Assembly: GCA_001603805.1 (NCBI GenBank)
Contig: LUZY01000010.1
Location: 1 to 64,000, forward strand
Length of the DNA stretch: 64,000 nt
Source: Deferribacterales bacterium Deferri_01
Lineage (GTDB): Bacteria; Chrysiogenota; Deferribacteres; Deferribacterales; Geovibrionaceae
Reading direction: 5' to 3'
Below, piece after piece: positions 10,187 to 18,166 of the stretch (its first letter is position 1; each line of letters opens with the position of its first letter). The notes below the pieces were generated by a model, which saw nothing but the letters and a program-made list of their open reading frames with translations, ran no database searches and was not told the origin of the DNA. A program made the position numbers and the translations under genes.

Positions 10187-10972
10187 TTACTCGTGAAAAC
10201 CTAAGCGCTTGCTTATCTCACGGGCATATTTTCTTGCCACAGGCAGAATCTGGTTCATGAGTCGTTCATCAGTCATCCTGCATGCAGGTCCGGTAACACT
10301 CAGAGCTGCAACAGGTATCCCCAGATAATCCTTAACAGGGACGGCAACGCAGCGCACCCTCTCCTCAAATTCCTGATTATCAATGGCAAAATCGTTATCC
10401 GCTACGCCTCTAAGCTCTTTCTTGAGAATAGGAAGCGATGTGATTGTGGTATCAGTGTATCTCTTCAGCCTTGCGCCCATGTAAATCTTGTTTATCTCTT
10501 CCTCGGAAGAATAAGCAAGCTGAACCTTACCGATGGCAGTGCAGTAGGCGGGGACATCTTTACCCACACGGGAAACAACTCTCACGGGGAGGTTGGTTTC
10601 AACCATATCCAGATAGATAACATTACCCTCACGGAGTATGCCTATGTAAACAGATTCGTTAACTTCGGCAACTATTTTTTCCATAAAGGGTCTGGAGAGC
10701 TTGAGAATACCGAGTTTGCTTACAAACTTCTGTCCCAGATTAAAAATACCGATCCCCAGACGGTAGTTCTCTGTATTGTAGTTCTGCTCTATATAACCTC
10801 TTGAAGCGAGGGTAGCGAGCAGCCTGAACACATTGTTTTTGTGCAGCCCCAGAGACTTACTAAGCTCGGTAACACCAAACTCGTCTTTGTTTTCAGCAGT
10901 TCTGAACACTTCAAAAAGCTGAAGCGCATGATAAACTGACTGAACAGGCTTTACATCCGGCTTATAAACCAT
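10187..10972 (-). CDS. IclR-family transcriptional regulator
   Basis: 261-aa regulator with an N-terminal winged helix-turn-helix (about residues 10-75; FGVTELSKSLGLHKNNVFRLLATL) and a C-terminal ligand-binding domain (DMVETNLPVRVVSRVGKDVPAYCTAIGK, ending VAALSVTGP). Family members often sense small organic acids or aromatic compounds. No obvious target operon adjoins it. Two palindromes just upstream of its start may be its own operators. Confidence 0.9.
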   Translation of the reverse strand: MVYKPDVKPVQSVYHALQLFEVFRTAENKDEFGVTELSKSLGLHKNNVFRLLATLASRGYIEQNYNTENYRLGIGIFNLGQKFVSKLGILKLSRPFMEKIVAEVNESVYIGILREGNVIYLDMVETNLPVRVVSRVGKDVPAYCTAIGKVQLAYSSEEEINKIYMGARLKRYTDTTITSLPILKKELRGVADNDFAIDNQEFEERVRCVAVPVKDYLGIPVAALSVTGPACRMTDERLMNQILPVARKYAREISKRLGFHE

Positions 10973-10991
10973 AAAATACTCCTTAAATACC

Positions 10992-11006
10992 CATTAGGGG
11001 CTAATG
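10992..11006. promoter_or_regulatory. Candidate operator palindrome upstream of iclR-type gene
   Basis: CATTAG-GGG-CTAATG, perfect 6-bp arms, about 20 nt before the regulator's start codon. Possible autoregulatory site; no binding evidence. Confidence 0.4.
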
Positions 11007-11016
11007 AAACATATAG

Positions 11017-11032
11017 TGTGCAAAACCGCACA
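11017..11032. promoter_or_regulatory. Second candidate operator palindrome upstream of iclR-type gene
   Basis: TGTGC-AAAACC-GCACA, perfect 5-bp arms, about 45 nt upstream of the regulator start and one to three helical turns from the first palindrome. Confidence 0.35.
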
Positions 11033-11160
11033 GGCACAACGTTTATTCTTATAATAACAGGCTAACGTTTGAAAGAATATAAAATATCGTTATAAACAAA
11101 ACAAGTTTTTTCTTTATAATCGGAAAAAATAATTACTGTTTGTTTTAATCAGCCGTTAAT

Positions 11161-12384
11161 TCATTTAATGCTAAGTTTATCGGCAAGCTCCGAAACATCA
11201 TATCCGCTGGGAGACTGAAACACTCTCAAGTCAAATTCTGTAATAACAGCAAGCAAATGATCGAAAATGTCGGACTGAATGCCCTCATAGTTTACCCAGT
11301 TTGTATCATTGGAAAACACATATACCTCAAGGGGCAGCCCTTGGGGCGTAGGAGCTAACTGTCTTACCAGAAAGGTCATGTCCTTGTCTATCTCTTTTTT
11401 CATGCGGAGATACTCAAGAATGTATGCTCTGAAAGTGCCGATATTCGTAAGATGTCTGCCATTTACAACGCTCTGAGAGTTTATATTCTCATTTGCTTTC
11501 CCTATTTCATCCTGCTTACGGCTGAGGTACTCCTTGAGAACGTCGATGGAACTGAGCTTTTTAATATCTTCGTCTGTTAAAAAACGGATGCTTTTTTGAT
11601 CTATCAGGATAGAACGCCTTATCCTTCTTCCACCGGATTCACTCATGCCCCTCCAGTTCTTAAAGGAACCGTCTATGAGCTTGTGGGTCGGTATAGTCAC
11701 GATCGTATTATCAAAGTTCTGCACCTTTACAGTATGCAGCGCCATTTCTATCACTGTGCCGTCTGCATCAGTTCCAGGAACCTCGATCCAGTCACCTACA
11801 TGTATAAGGTCATTAAATATTATAAGAAGACTAGCCACAAAGTTCATGATGGTGTCTTTGAAAACCAGCATGAGGATGGCTGTCATCGCTCCTATCCCAC
11901 TGAGGATAGCCCATGGGGATTTACCAAGGAAGAAGCATATCACCAGTATGGTGCCCATGAAGAAAACAAATATCTCAACAAGCTGGGCATAGCCTCTCAT
12001 GGGTCTTGTGGCGGATATGGGATAACGCTCATAGACCTCAACTACAGAACGCAGAACACGTCTGGCGAATATAACCACCATCAGTGTGATATATACATTC
12101 AGCAGGCGCATGACAGGTGTTTGAACAGAAGGAAAAAACTGAAGCCCGTAATGGATAACAAAAACAGGGGGAAGTGTGAAAATTATATTAAACACCTTAT
12201 GCTTAAGAAGCACATCGTCCCACTGAACCGCACTGCGCTTAACAGCGGCATTAATGACTCTTAGTATAAAAAAACGGGGTATAGCATAAGCGAGGAAAAC
12301 AAAACCTAAAATCACACCCGCTTTAATCAGACTCTCAAGGGGCAGATTTATATAGGAAAGGATCTCAGTTAATTTCTCTTTCAT
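11161..12384 (-). CDS. MscS-family mechanosensitive channel (YbdG-like)
   Basis: 407-aa integral membrane protein. N-terminal membrane helices (about residues 18-170) lead into the MscS core: the pore-lining segment near SGIGAMTAILMLVFKDTIMNFVASLLIIFND and the beta domain GDWIEVPGTDADGTVIEMALHTVKVQNFDNTIVTIPTHKL. The extended C-terminus matches the larger YbdG type rather than minimal MscS. Its start overlaps the stop of the FliK-like gene by 4 nt, so it is the last gene of a motility-type operon, an unusual place for an osmotic channel. Confidence 0.88.
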   Translation of the reverse strand: MKEKLTEILSYINLPLESLIKAGVILGFVFLAYAIPRFFILRVINAAVKRSAVQWDDVLLKHKVFNIIFTLPPVFVIHYGLQFFPSVQTPVMRLLNVYITLMVVIFARRVLRSVVEVYERYPISATRPMRGYAQLVEIFVFFMGTILVICFFLGKSPWAILSGIGAMTAILMLVFKDTIMNFVASLLIIFNDLIHVGDWIEVPGTDADGTVIEMALHTVKVQNFDNTIVTIPTHKLIDGSFKNWRGMSESGGRRIRRSILIDQKSIRFLTDEDIKKLSSIDVLKEYLSRKQDEIGKANENINSQSVVNGRHLTNIGTFRAYILEYLRMKKEIDKDMTFLVRQLAPTPQGLPLEVYVFSNDTNWVNYEGIQSDIFDHLLAVITEFDLRVFQSPSGYDVSELADKLSIK

Positions 12385-13520
12385 GCCGTAGCGTCAAAAC
12401 CTCCTAACTGCTGTGCTGTATCTTTCTTAACTTCGAACACCGATTCATCATCAGGTTCATATTTTTTCCAGCGGATCAGGGCGTTTTCGACTTCTATGCC
12501 TTTTAGCATCTCAGATATATCCGCTTCGCTCTTCACCAGTATATCAAACATATCTTTAATTTGCCTTATAGTTATGAATGTTCTGCCTATTTTGCTGAAT
12601 TCAAGGGAGATATACATTATTCCGCCCCCCTTGTCATCTTTTTTGTATCTGACAAGAGCATCGCTCACATCTTCATTCTGAGTTTTTAAATAGCTCACAA
12701 GTCCGTCTGCCATAAGGACATTAACAAGCTGAAGCCTGGTTATTGCCTCTCTTGCAGGTACATCCCTTTCAGTATAGGCACGGAATTTTTCATCACCCGT
12801 AACCTTTTCTCCTCCTGCAAGCTTGTGTTCAAAGAACACTCCGCTCTCCTTGAGAGCAGCTTTTATGTCATCCGCAGACAGGTTCAGGAGATTTATATTG
12901 GAAAATTTTCCGGTACTTTTTAAAAGGGCTGTGAAATCAAACTTTCCAACTTCTGTTTTAACCATAAGAGGGTCTAGGCTCTCTAGCGGATTTTTCATCA
13001 CCATAAGTTCAAGAAACGGCTCTGTTTTTAAAACCAGAGCCTTGAGGCTGTTCAGCACAGTCTGCCCTATATCAGCCTTAAAAAGATAACCGGCAGCGTC
13101 CAGCAGCTTAAGCCCGTCACCCATGGTTCGGACAATATTCAGATTCAGGCTGTCCCCTTCCTTGGCACTGGGAATAGTCCCTTTCAGCAGGCGGAATATA
13201 ACCGCATCAGCCCCGTCCTGCGTCTGCACACCGGGGGATGTGTTCTTTACCACGGCAGAATTAAAGCCGTCTTCAAAGTTTCTGATTATTTTAAGCTCGA
13301 CCTGTGAACCGTTGCGGACTACCTGCGCCCGAAAACGTGTGCTGTCACCCAGCTCTGTGTCAAGCTGGGCTGTTACCTGACGCCCTTTTAAGTTTATGAG
13401 GTACATTCCGTTGTTCATTCTCCGCACAACAGAACCGCCCAGTTTTTCACCTTCCATAAGTTCAAGGAGTTTGCCGCTCTGATCGGTGAACCCAAACTGA
13501 CCGGAAGAGAATATTTTCAT
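12381..13520 (-). CDS. FliK-like flagellar hook-length control domain protein
   Basis: 379-aa cytoplasmic protein. The N-terminal 80 residues look like small beta-rich repeats (GMYLINLKGRQVTAQL). The C-terminus (about 260-365) contains MYISLEFSKIGRTFITI followed by a helix-rich end, similar in pattern to the C-terminal substrate-specificity domain of FliK (Flg_hook). This assignment is by pattern only. It overlaps both neighbours by 4 nt inside the 92-aa/PilZ/DUF2802-like/MscS operon, which supports a motility role. Confidence 0.5.
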   Translation of the reverse strand: MKIFSSGQFGFTDQSGKLLELMEGEKLGGSVVRRMNNGMYLINLKGRQVTAQLDTELGDSTRFRAQVVRNGSQVELKIIRNFEDGFNSAVVKNTSPGVQTQDGADAVIFRLLKGTIPSAKEGDSLNLNIVRTMGDGLKLLDAAGYLFKADIGQTVLNSLKALVLKTEPFLELMVMKNPLESLDPLMVKTEVGKFDFTALLKSTGKFSNINLLNLSADDIKAALKESGVFFEHKLAGGEKVTGDEKFRAYTERDVPAREAITRLQLVNVLMADGLVSYLKTQNEDVSDALVRYKKDDKGGGIMYISLEFSKIGRTFITIRQIKDMFDILVKSEADISEMLKGIEVENALIRWKKYEPDDESVFEVKKDTAQQLGGFDATA

Positions 13521-13933
13521 GCGTCCATACTGCGGACGATCTTGACCTCTGTAGTGGAGATGCCCAGCTTTCTCGCTATGTCAGAATCAGGCATACCATC
13601 TTCCGCAAGCTCCCTTATTTTTTCTTTGAGGGTTTTCTCCTTCACGGTTTTTTCGGCTGCACGCCCGTAGTCTTCCAGCTTTGAGCCGGCAAGCACGGTG
13701 AGATCTTCCAACACGCTTTCTCTCTCTTTTATAGAATTATCAAGCTTGGTGGCTATCCGTTCGCTCTCGATAACCAGTTCCCGCAGCTCCTCTATAAACG
13801 GATAAAGATCAGAAGGAGTAACTTCTATAAGTTTTTTTTCAAGTCTGCGTACTTTGGCAGCGAGAGCCGCAATAACAAGCACAAGCACAAGCAGCACGAT
13901 GTGGGTAATTATCAAAACAGTTGAATTGCTCAT
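13517..13933 (-). CDS. DUF2802-like protein (membrane anchor, coiled coil, helix-turn-helix)
   Basis: 138 aa. One N-terminal membrane helix (about residues 6-27), a charged coiled-coil stretch (28-95) and a C-terminal helix-turn-helix-like end, IRELAEDGMPDSDIARKLGISTTEVKIV. This layout matches DUF2802 proteins, often found beside flagellar genes with unknown role. Overlaps its neighbours by 4 nt on both sides. Confidence 0.6.
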   Translation of the reverse strand: MSNSTVLIITHIVLLVLVLVIAALAAKVRRLEKKLIEVTPSDLYPFIEELRELVIESERIATKLDNSIKERESVLEDLTVLAGSKLEDYGRAAEKTVKEKTLKEKIRELAEDGMPDSDIARKLGISTTEVKIVRSMDA

Positions 13934-14715
13934 TTATCCCTTGCCTCTTTCAGAAGCTCACGGTCTTTCTCAAAAACATATCTTATAATATTTTCCTTAA
14001 CAGCTTCTTCCATATCTGTAAACTCAAGATCAGCCAGTATGCCGAGTTTCGTTTTTCTTCCGCCGCTTATTTTCCCCACGGCTGCAAAGCGCAGTTTGCC
14101 GCCCGTATCAAAGGCTCTCGCTTCAATAAAAAACAGATCGCCTATTTTGATGGCATCACCTGTGAAAAATCCACAGCCTTCGCTGCTGATATACAGTGCC
14201 TTTGTGGTCGTCAGGTCATTTACCCTGCTTTCAGATTCGGCAAGATATACAAGCTTATCCAGCTTGGCGTCCATCTCTATTAGAAATTTGAAAAGATGCT
14301 GATTACTTATACTTTCATTGGGGATTATAGACTGAATCTTGTTTACGATACTGTTTTTATTGGCGGAATTAAGCCTTTCTGCCCTGCGTGCGTATGATGA
14401 ATACTCATCAGCAGTGATTTTTTTTATATCGAACGAACCTTTGTATTCGACTCTGTGGGCGCAGTCCGCCTTTCCACGCAGATCTTTTACAGCTTTGAAG
14501 GACACGAGGTTGCCTTCAGCCTTTAAAAACTCCACCTGCATACACTTTGAAGCGCCTGCCTCATGCCACTGTAAAGTCATATCAAGACAGTCTTGTGTCA
14601 TAGAAGGTGAGTAAGAACCAAACTGAAGCACAAGAGGTGCTTTTGAGGTTATAAGACCGTAAACGGTTCTTATGTCGTCAGGATATATTATGCTTAGTCT
14701 GGCTCGGACTGTCAC
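13930..14715 (-). CDS. PilZ-domain protein, probable c-di-GMP effector
   Basis: 261 aa. The C-terminal part (about 160-255) shows the pattern of a PilZ beta-barrel ending in VKENIIRYVFEKDRELLKEARDK, the usual closing helix, preceded by an N-terminal domain like those in YcgR-type flagellar brakes. The RxxxR c-di-GMP motif is not certain from eye: KISGGRKTKLGILADLEF lies nearby but the canonical spacing is not clear. Context with FliK-like and DUF2802-like genes suggests motility control. Confidence 0.55.
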   Translation of the reverse strand: MTVRARLSIIYPDDIRTVYGLITSKAPLVLQFGSYSPSMTQDCLDMTLQWHEAGASKCMQVEFLKAEGNLVSFKAVKDLRGKADCAHRVEYKGSFDIKKITADEYSSYARRAERLNSANKNSIVNKIQSIIPNESISNQHLFKFLIEMDAKLDKLVYLAESESRVNDLTTTKALYISSEGCGFFTGDAIKIGDLFFIEARAFDTGGKLRFAAVGKISGGRKTKLGILADLEFTDMEEAVKENIIRYVFEKDRELLKEARDK

Positions 14716-14718
14716 TGC

Positions 14719-14997
14719 TTATGCCTCGATATCTATATAATGACCGGATTTACTCTCCGGCGGTGCTTTTTTCTTCTTTTTCTGTTCACGTTTCTTGCGG
14801 TTTCTGTCATCAATATTGGGATTATCAGACTTCGTGACGTTTGTAACCGAACGGGTATTCTGCTCATTCTGTCTCGCCATTTCAGAAGCCAGATGAGCAT
14901 GGCGCTGTTCTGCGTTTCTTTCCATAACCTCCTGAACCTTCTCAGTCACAGGGGTTTTATTCATAATAACCTGAACATCTATCGGACCGGGAGCCAT
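14719..14997 (-). CDS. Hypothetical 92-aa hydrophilic protein, first gene of PilZ operon
   Basis: No family recognised. A short hydrophobic start (MAPGPIDVQVIMNK) is followed by a helical, Gln/Glu/Arg-rich middle and a strongly basic tail (RNRKKREQKKKKK). AGGAGG sits just upstream of the ATG, so it is probably real. It leads the operon with PilZ, DUF2802-like, FliK-like and MscS genes. Confidence 0.65.
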   Translation of the reverse strand: MAPGPIDVQVIMNKTPVTEKVQEVMERNAEQRHAHLASEMARQNEQNTRSVTNVTKSDNPNIDDRNRKKREQKKKKKAPPESKSGHYIDIEA

Positions 14998-15019
14998 ACA
15001 GACCTCCTGCTAATAAGGG

Positions 15020-15076
15020 TTCAGAAAAGGGAGTTTGCCCCTTCTGAATATGTTCAAGGGGCGGGATTAACCGCCC
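15020..15076 (-). other. Two hairpins in the leader of the 92-aa/PilZ operon
   Basis: On the minus strand TTCAGAAGGGG pairs with CCCTTTTCTGAA (15020-15048), and GGGCGG/CCGCCC (15059-15076) forms a second short hairpin. They lie between the candidate promoter at 15096 and the first gene, so they may shape the 5-prime leader. Confidence 0.4.
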
Positions 15077-15095
15077 TATGATACATGTACCTTTA

Positions 15096-15122
15096 TTATC
15101 GGCTTAAATTCATATTATATAA
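15096..15122 (-). promoter_or_regulatory. Candidate sigma-28 promoter for the 92-aa/PilZ operon
   Basis: The minus strand carries GCCGATAA (plus 15096-15103), identical to the FliA -10 consensus, about 100 nt upstream of the 92-aa gene. The -35 position (plus 15115-15122, minus TTATATAA) matches poorly. The site is also one arm of an inverted repeat (ATCGGCT at 15098-15104, AGCCGAT at 15126-15132). Confidence 0.35.
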
Positions 15123-15174
15123 ATTAGCCGATACGCATAAAAGCGCAACAGAAGCAGGCGATAATTACAGCGCC

Positions 15175-15263
15175 AAACCGCACATCCTGTCGGTTTGACA
15201 CACACGCTCGCGCCGCAATCAATGCGGCTTCGCTTCGCACGGCGCACTCCCATCCTGGGAGTG
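15175..15263 (+). repeat. Three-hairpin element, cheR copy 1
   Basis: Left hairpin AAACCG/CGGTTT with loop containing CATCCTG (15175-15196), joiner with CACGCTCGCG, middle hairpin GCCGCA/TGCGGC (15212-15228), joiner TTCGCTTCGCACGGCG, right hairpin CACTCC-CATCCTG-GGAGTG (15245-15263). The 5-prime leader CTTAATAACG found in other copies is degenerate here. Confidence 0.85.
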
Positions 15264-15317
15264 TTAGGATATCAACCTTATTTCAGGTAGACTATGCCGC
15301 CACCGAAATTCTTCGGT

Positions 15318-15418
15318 CTTAATAACGCCAAACCGCACGTCCTGTCGGTTTGACGTACACGCTCGCGCCGCAATCAATGCGGCTTCGCTTCGCACGGCGC
15401 ACTCCCATCCTGGGAGTG
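15318..15418 (+). repeat. Three-hairpin element, cheR copy 2
   Basis: Same structure as copy 1 with the full 5-prime leader CTTAATAACG (15318-15327). Left loop reads CACGTCCTG. Confidence 0.9.
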
Positions 15419-15472
15419 TTAGGATATCAACCTTATTTCAGGTAGGCTATGCCGCCACCGAAATTCTTCGGT

Positions 15473-15573
15473 CTTAATAACGCCAAACCGCACGTCCTGT
15501 CGGTTTGACGTACACGCTCGCGCCGCAATCAATGCGGCTTCGCTTCGCACGGCGCACTCCCATCCTGGGAGTG
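15473..15573 (+). repeat. Three-hairpin element, cheR copy 3
   Basis: Same as copy 2. It ends 14 nt beyond the true cheR stop codon, running antisense to cheR. Confidence 0.9.
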
Positions 15574-15587
15574 TTAGGATATCAACC

Positions 15588-16418
15588 TTATTTCAGGTAG
15601 ACTATGCCGCCACCGAAATTCTTCATTTGGAATTTTTCGCTTATTTTATTCAAAGTCTCAGAGTGACCAAGGAAAAGATAACCCGGATCATTTAGAGCCT
15701 TGTGGAAAGTTTCTATAACTTTCTTTTTAGCTTCCATATCAAAATATATCAGCACGTTACGGCAGAAGATAATATCCGCCTTACCGAACTTGGAAGCCAC
15801 CAGCGGATTCAGCAGGTTGCCCTGAAAAAACCTCACCTGAGAGGCTATTGCAGGATCAAGCTTAAAAGAAAAGCCGTCTTTAGTGAAATACTTATCCACA
15901 ATCTGCTGCGGTACCCCTCTGAAAGACACGCTGCGGTATACACCCTGTTTCGCCGTTTCCAGCACTTCGGTGTTAATATCTGAAGCGTATATCTCAATAT
16001 TCATCCTGTTCAGAAGCCCTGCCTCATTCAGCAGTATAGCCATTGAGTAGGCTTCCTCTCCGGAGGAGCTGGCGGAAGACCATATCTTGATACTTCTCTT
16101 GCCCTTCGCCTGAAGTTCAGGGATTACTGTTTTAATCATGTAATCCATCTGCGCTCTTTCACGAAGGAAATAAGTTTCGTTAATTGTCACAAGATTAAGG
16201 AGAATCTCCATCTCCTCTTTCTTCTTTATATTGTACTTGAGATAGTAAATATAATCCTTGAAGCTGTTGAAGTTCAGTTCCTGAAGCCTTTTCGTCAGCC
16301 TGTTCTCCAGAAGATACTTTTTGCTGTCGGAAAAAGATATAGCGGAACTGTTATAGATGATATCCTTTAACTCAACAAACTCGTCATCTTTTATTTTTAT
16401 CGTTCCGAGCTGAATCAT
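15588..16418 (-). CDS. cheR: Chemotaxis protein methyltransferase CheR
   Basis: SAM-dependent methyltransferase that methylates glutamates of chemoreceptors. 276 aa. N-terminal helical CheR_N domain (about 1-75), then the Rossmann domain with the SAM-binding block IKIWSSASSSGEEAYSMA, and FCRNVLIYFD. The last 12 codons, FGGGIVYLK and stop, are part of the downstream 155-bp repeat and are duplicated twice outside the gene. Start overlaps the STAS/HEAT gene stop by 4 nt. CheB lies farther up the same strand at 27743. Confidence 0.96.
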   Translation of the reverse strand: MIQLGTIKIKDDEFVELKDIIYNSSAISFSDSKKYLLENRLTKRLQELNFNSFKDYIYYLKYNIKKKEEMEILLNLVTINETYFLRERAQMDYMIKTVIPELQAKGKRSIKIWSSASSSGEEAYSMAILLNEAGLLNRMNIEIYASDINTEVLETAKQGVYRSVSFRGVPQQIVDKYFTKDGFSFKLDPAIASQVRFFQGNLLNPLVASKFGKADIIFCRNVLIYFDMEAKKKVIETFHKALNDPGYLFLGHSETLNKISEKFQMKNFGGGIVYLK

Positions 16419-17833
16419 AACACTTCCAGTATATTCTGAATCTTTTCACGCACATATTTGTTGTCCTCAGCGGTAATCCTGCTGCGGAGAACATCCTTGT
16501 AGCCTTCCGGTTTTATGGTATCGAGAATTTCAACTGCCTTAAAACGCACAAGCCAGCTTTCATCACTGCCAACAAGTTTTTCTGCTGTGGCAGCAGCAGC
16601 GTCCGGCTTGATCTTCATCAAAGCACCGAGAACCTCTTTACGCACATCCTCATTGTCGTCCTTAACAAGCCCCTGCAAAAAAGGAGAAGAGTCATACTTT
16701 ATTTTGCCGAGAGCTTCAATTATAGCCAGACGTACATTTTCCTCAACTGCGGCATACGCCTCAATGAGCCTTTCCGCACTGACTTCACTGTGCATTTCGC
16801 CCAGAGCCTTCACTGCAAAATAACCTACCCAGCTGTCTTTATCTGTAATACGCTTAAGGATTTCCTCGACCTTATCCTTTGCTTTGATTCTGACGAGACC
16901 GCCCGCAGATGCCTCACGCACCTTGATCGACTCATCATCAAAACCGGCAAGAAGAATATCTGCCACACCGGGCTTGTTAAAACCGGCAAGACTTTTCACT
17001 GTGAACGCACGCACATCCTCATTCTTTTCCTTTTTGAGATGTTCAAGGAGAATAGAATAGCTCTGTGAATCGTTTATAAGAGATAAAGCCTGCGCAGCAA
17101 CAATTCTAAGGCGTGGTGAATCTGACTTGAGGAGAATACCTATTTTATCTGCATCGGAATCATCAGCCAAAAGAGCGATTGAGCCCGCAGCGGCTTCAGC
17201 AACATCGCTGACTGAGCTTTTGAGGAACTCATAAAGCCGATCCCTGACGGACACTTCCCCGAACCAGCCGAGAACCAGAATAGCCGCCCTGACAACCGAA
17301 CCTGAATCGCTGTCCAGACACTCTTTTATCTTAGCAGTGGCATCATAGTCATGTGCTTTGCCTATGGTAAGCACTGCATATTCCTTCAGCAGCGGATCAT
17401 CCATGGCAAGAGCGTCATAAAGTCTTGCTTTTATATCATCCGTGTAGTTTTCTGCTATAAAGTCGGAAACCCTGTCAGCCTCTTCGGGGTCAAAAAACTT
17501 TTCCAGAAGCTCATCAGCAGTAAAAGAAGTGTAGTCCTGTGAAATAGTGAACAGCGGCAGCAGATTTGTCATTTCAAAAAGCTGATGCACTTCCTCGCTC
17601 ACGTTTACAAGCAGAAGCTCTGCCTTATTTTTCTGAATCTCTTTTTTAAACGCAAGGATTGTCGCCAGAGATTTGCTCTGCAGGAAAAGACAGTTTTTAA
17701 GATCGAGAATAACCTTGTAAACTCCGCTTTCGCTCCTTACAGCAGCCAGACCTTCATTGAGTCCTTCAACATGATTTTCTGCGCCAATGACGACACGGAG
17801 AGTGTCTTTATTTCTGGTGAGTTCAACGCTCAT
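16415..17833 (-). CDS. STAS-HEAT repeat fusion protein
   Basis: 472 aa. Residues 1-110 form a STAS-like domain (VILDLKNCLFLQSKSLATILAFKKEI, though the usual phosphorylatable Ser position is ambiguous). Residues about 115-472 are a series of some ten HEAT-type helical repeats, e.g. LARLRI-like DSPRLRIVAAQALSLI and DDNEDVRKEVLGAL. It probably serves as a protein scaffold. It sits between a free STAS protein and cheR with 3- and 4-nt junctions, so it likely takes part in the same partner-switching signalling unit. Confidence 0.75.
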   Translation of the reverse strand: MSVELTRNKDTLRVVIGAENHVEGLNEGLAAVRSESGVYKVILDLKNCLFLQSKSLATILAFKKEIQKNKAELLLVNVSEEVHQLFEMTNLLPLFTISQDYTSFTADELLEKFFDPEEADRVSDFIAENYTDDIKARLYDALAMDDPLLKEYAVLTIGKAHDYDATAKIKECLDSDSGSVVRAAILVLGWFGEVSVRDRLYEFLKSSVSDVAEAAAGSIALLADDSDADKIGILLKSDSPRLRIVAAQALSLINDSQSYSILLEHLKKEKNEDVRAFTVKSLAGFNKPGVADILLAGFDDESIKVREASAGGLVRIKAKDKVEEILKRITDKDSWVGYFAVKALGEMHSEVSAERLIEAYAAVEENVRLAIIEALGKIKYDSSPFLQGLVKDDNEDVRKEVLGALMKIKPDAAAATAEKLVGSDESWLVRFKAVEILDTIKPEGYKDVLRSRITAEDNKYVREKIQNILEVL

Positions 17834-17836
17834 TTT

Positions 17837-18157
17837 TTACCCCAGCGCCTGCGCCTCTGTTTCATAAATTTTAAAAACCTTATCAAGACCGGTGAATGCG
17901 AACATTTCTCTGATGTCTGAAGACATTTCGCAGAGACCGAGTTCTTTTTTCATTTTATTCGCATTTTTAAGCAAATCTATGATCTCCCTGAGACCGGAAC
18001 TGTTCATATATACAACGCCTTTAAATGAAAGGACTGCCGCATTGTGAGATGCGAACATATCAAGCACTTTTTTCTTAAGCTCCCCGCCTGTCTGGGCATT
18101 TACTTCGCCCTTGATGTAAACTACCTGCTTCCCGTTTTTACCCTGAACGTCGAACAT
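17837..18157 (-). CDS. STAS-domain anti-sigma factor antagonist
   Basis: 106-aa stand-alone STAS protein of the SpoIIAA/RsbV class. GVVYMNSSGLREIIDLLK contains the conserved Ser-Ser-Gly-Leu motif where an anti-sigma kinase phosphorylates and a SpoIIE-type phosphatase dephosphorylates. The phosphatase gene is 9 nt upstream; no kinase gene of the RsbW type is adjacent. Confidence 0.9.
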   Translation of the reverse strand: MFDVQGKNGKQVVYIKGEVNAQTGGELKKKVLDMFASHNAAVLSFKGVVYMNSSGLREIIDLLKNANKMKKELGLCEMSSDIREMFAFTGLDKVFKIYETEAQALG

Positions 18158-18166
18158 GGCTGCCTC

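Larger units (their letters stand above)
15171..15624. repeat. 155-bp tandem repeat, nearly three copies, ending inside cheR
   Basis: Copies at 15171-15325, 15326-15480 and 15481-15624; the third ends where it enters unique cheR sequence. Only a few substitutions separate copies (for example CACATCC versus CACGTCC in the left loop, ACACAC versus ACGTAC after it, AGACTA versus AGGCTA). Each copy contains one three-hairpin element plus the last 37 nt of cheR (12 codons with stop). Together with its flanks this explains the gene-free stretch 14998-15587. Confidence 0.95.

Noticed and set aside
11596-12264. Plus-strand open frame opposite the MscS gene
   Set aside because: Antisense shadow; no binding site, low-complexity composition.
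15171-15624. Possible CRISPR array or integron attC array
   Set aside because: Units are 155 bp and nearly identical throughout, with no short repeat/unique spacer pattern and no cas genes. The ends lack the RYYYAAC/GTTRRRY core of attC sites and no integrase is present.
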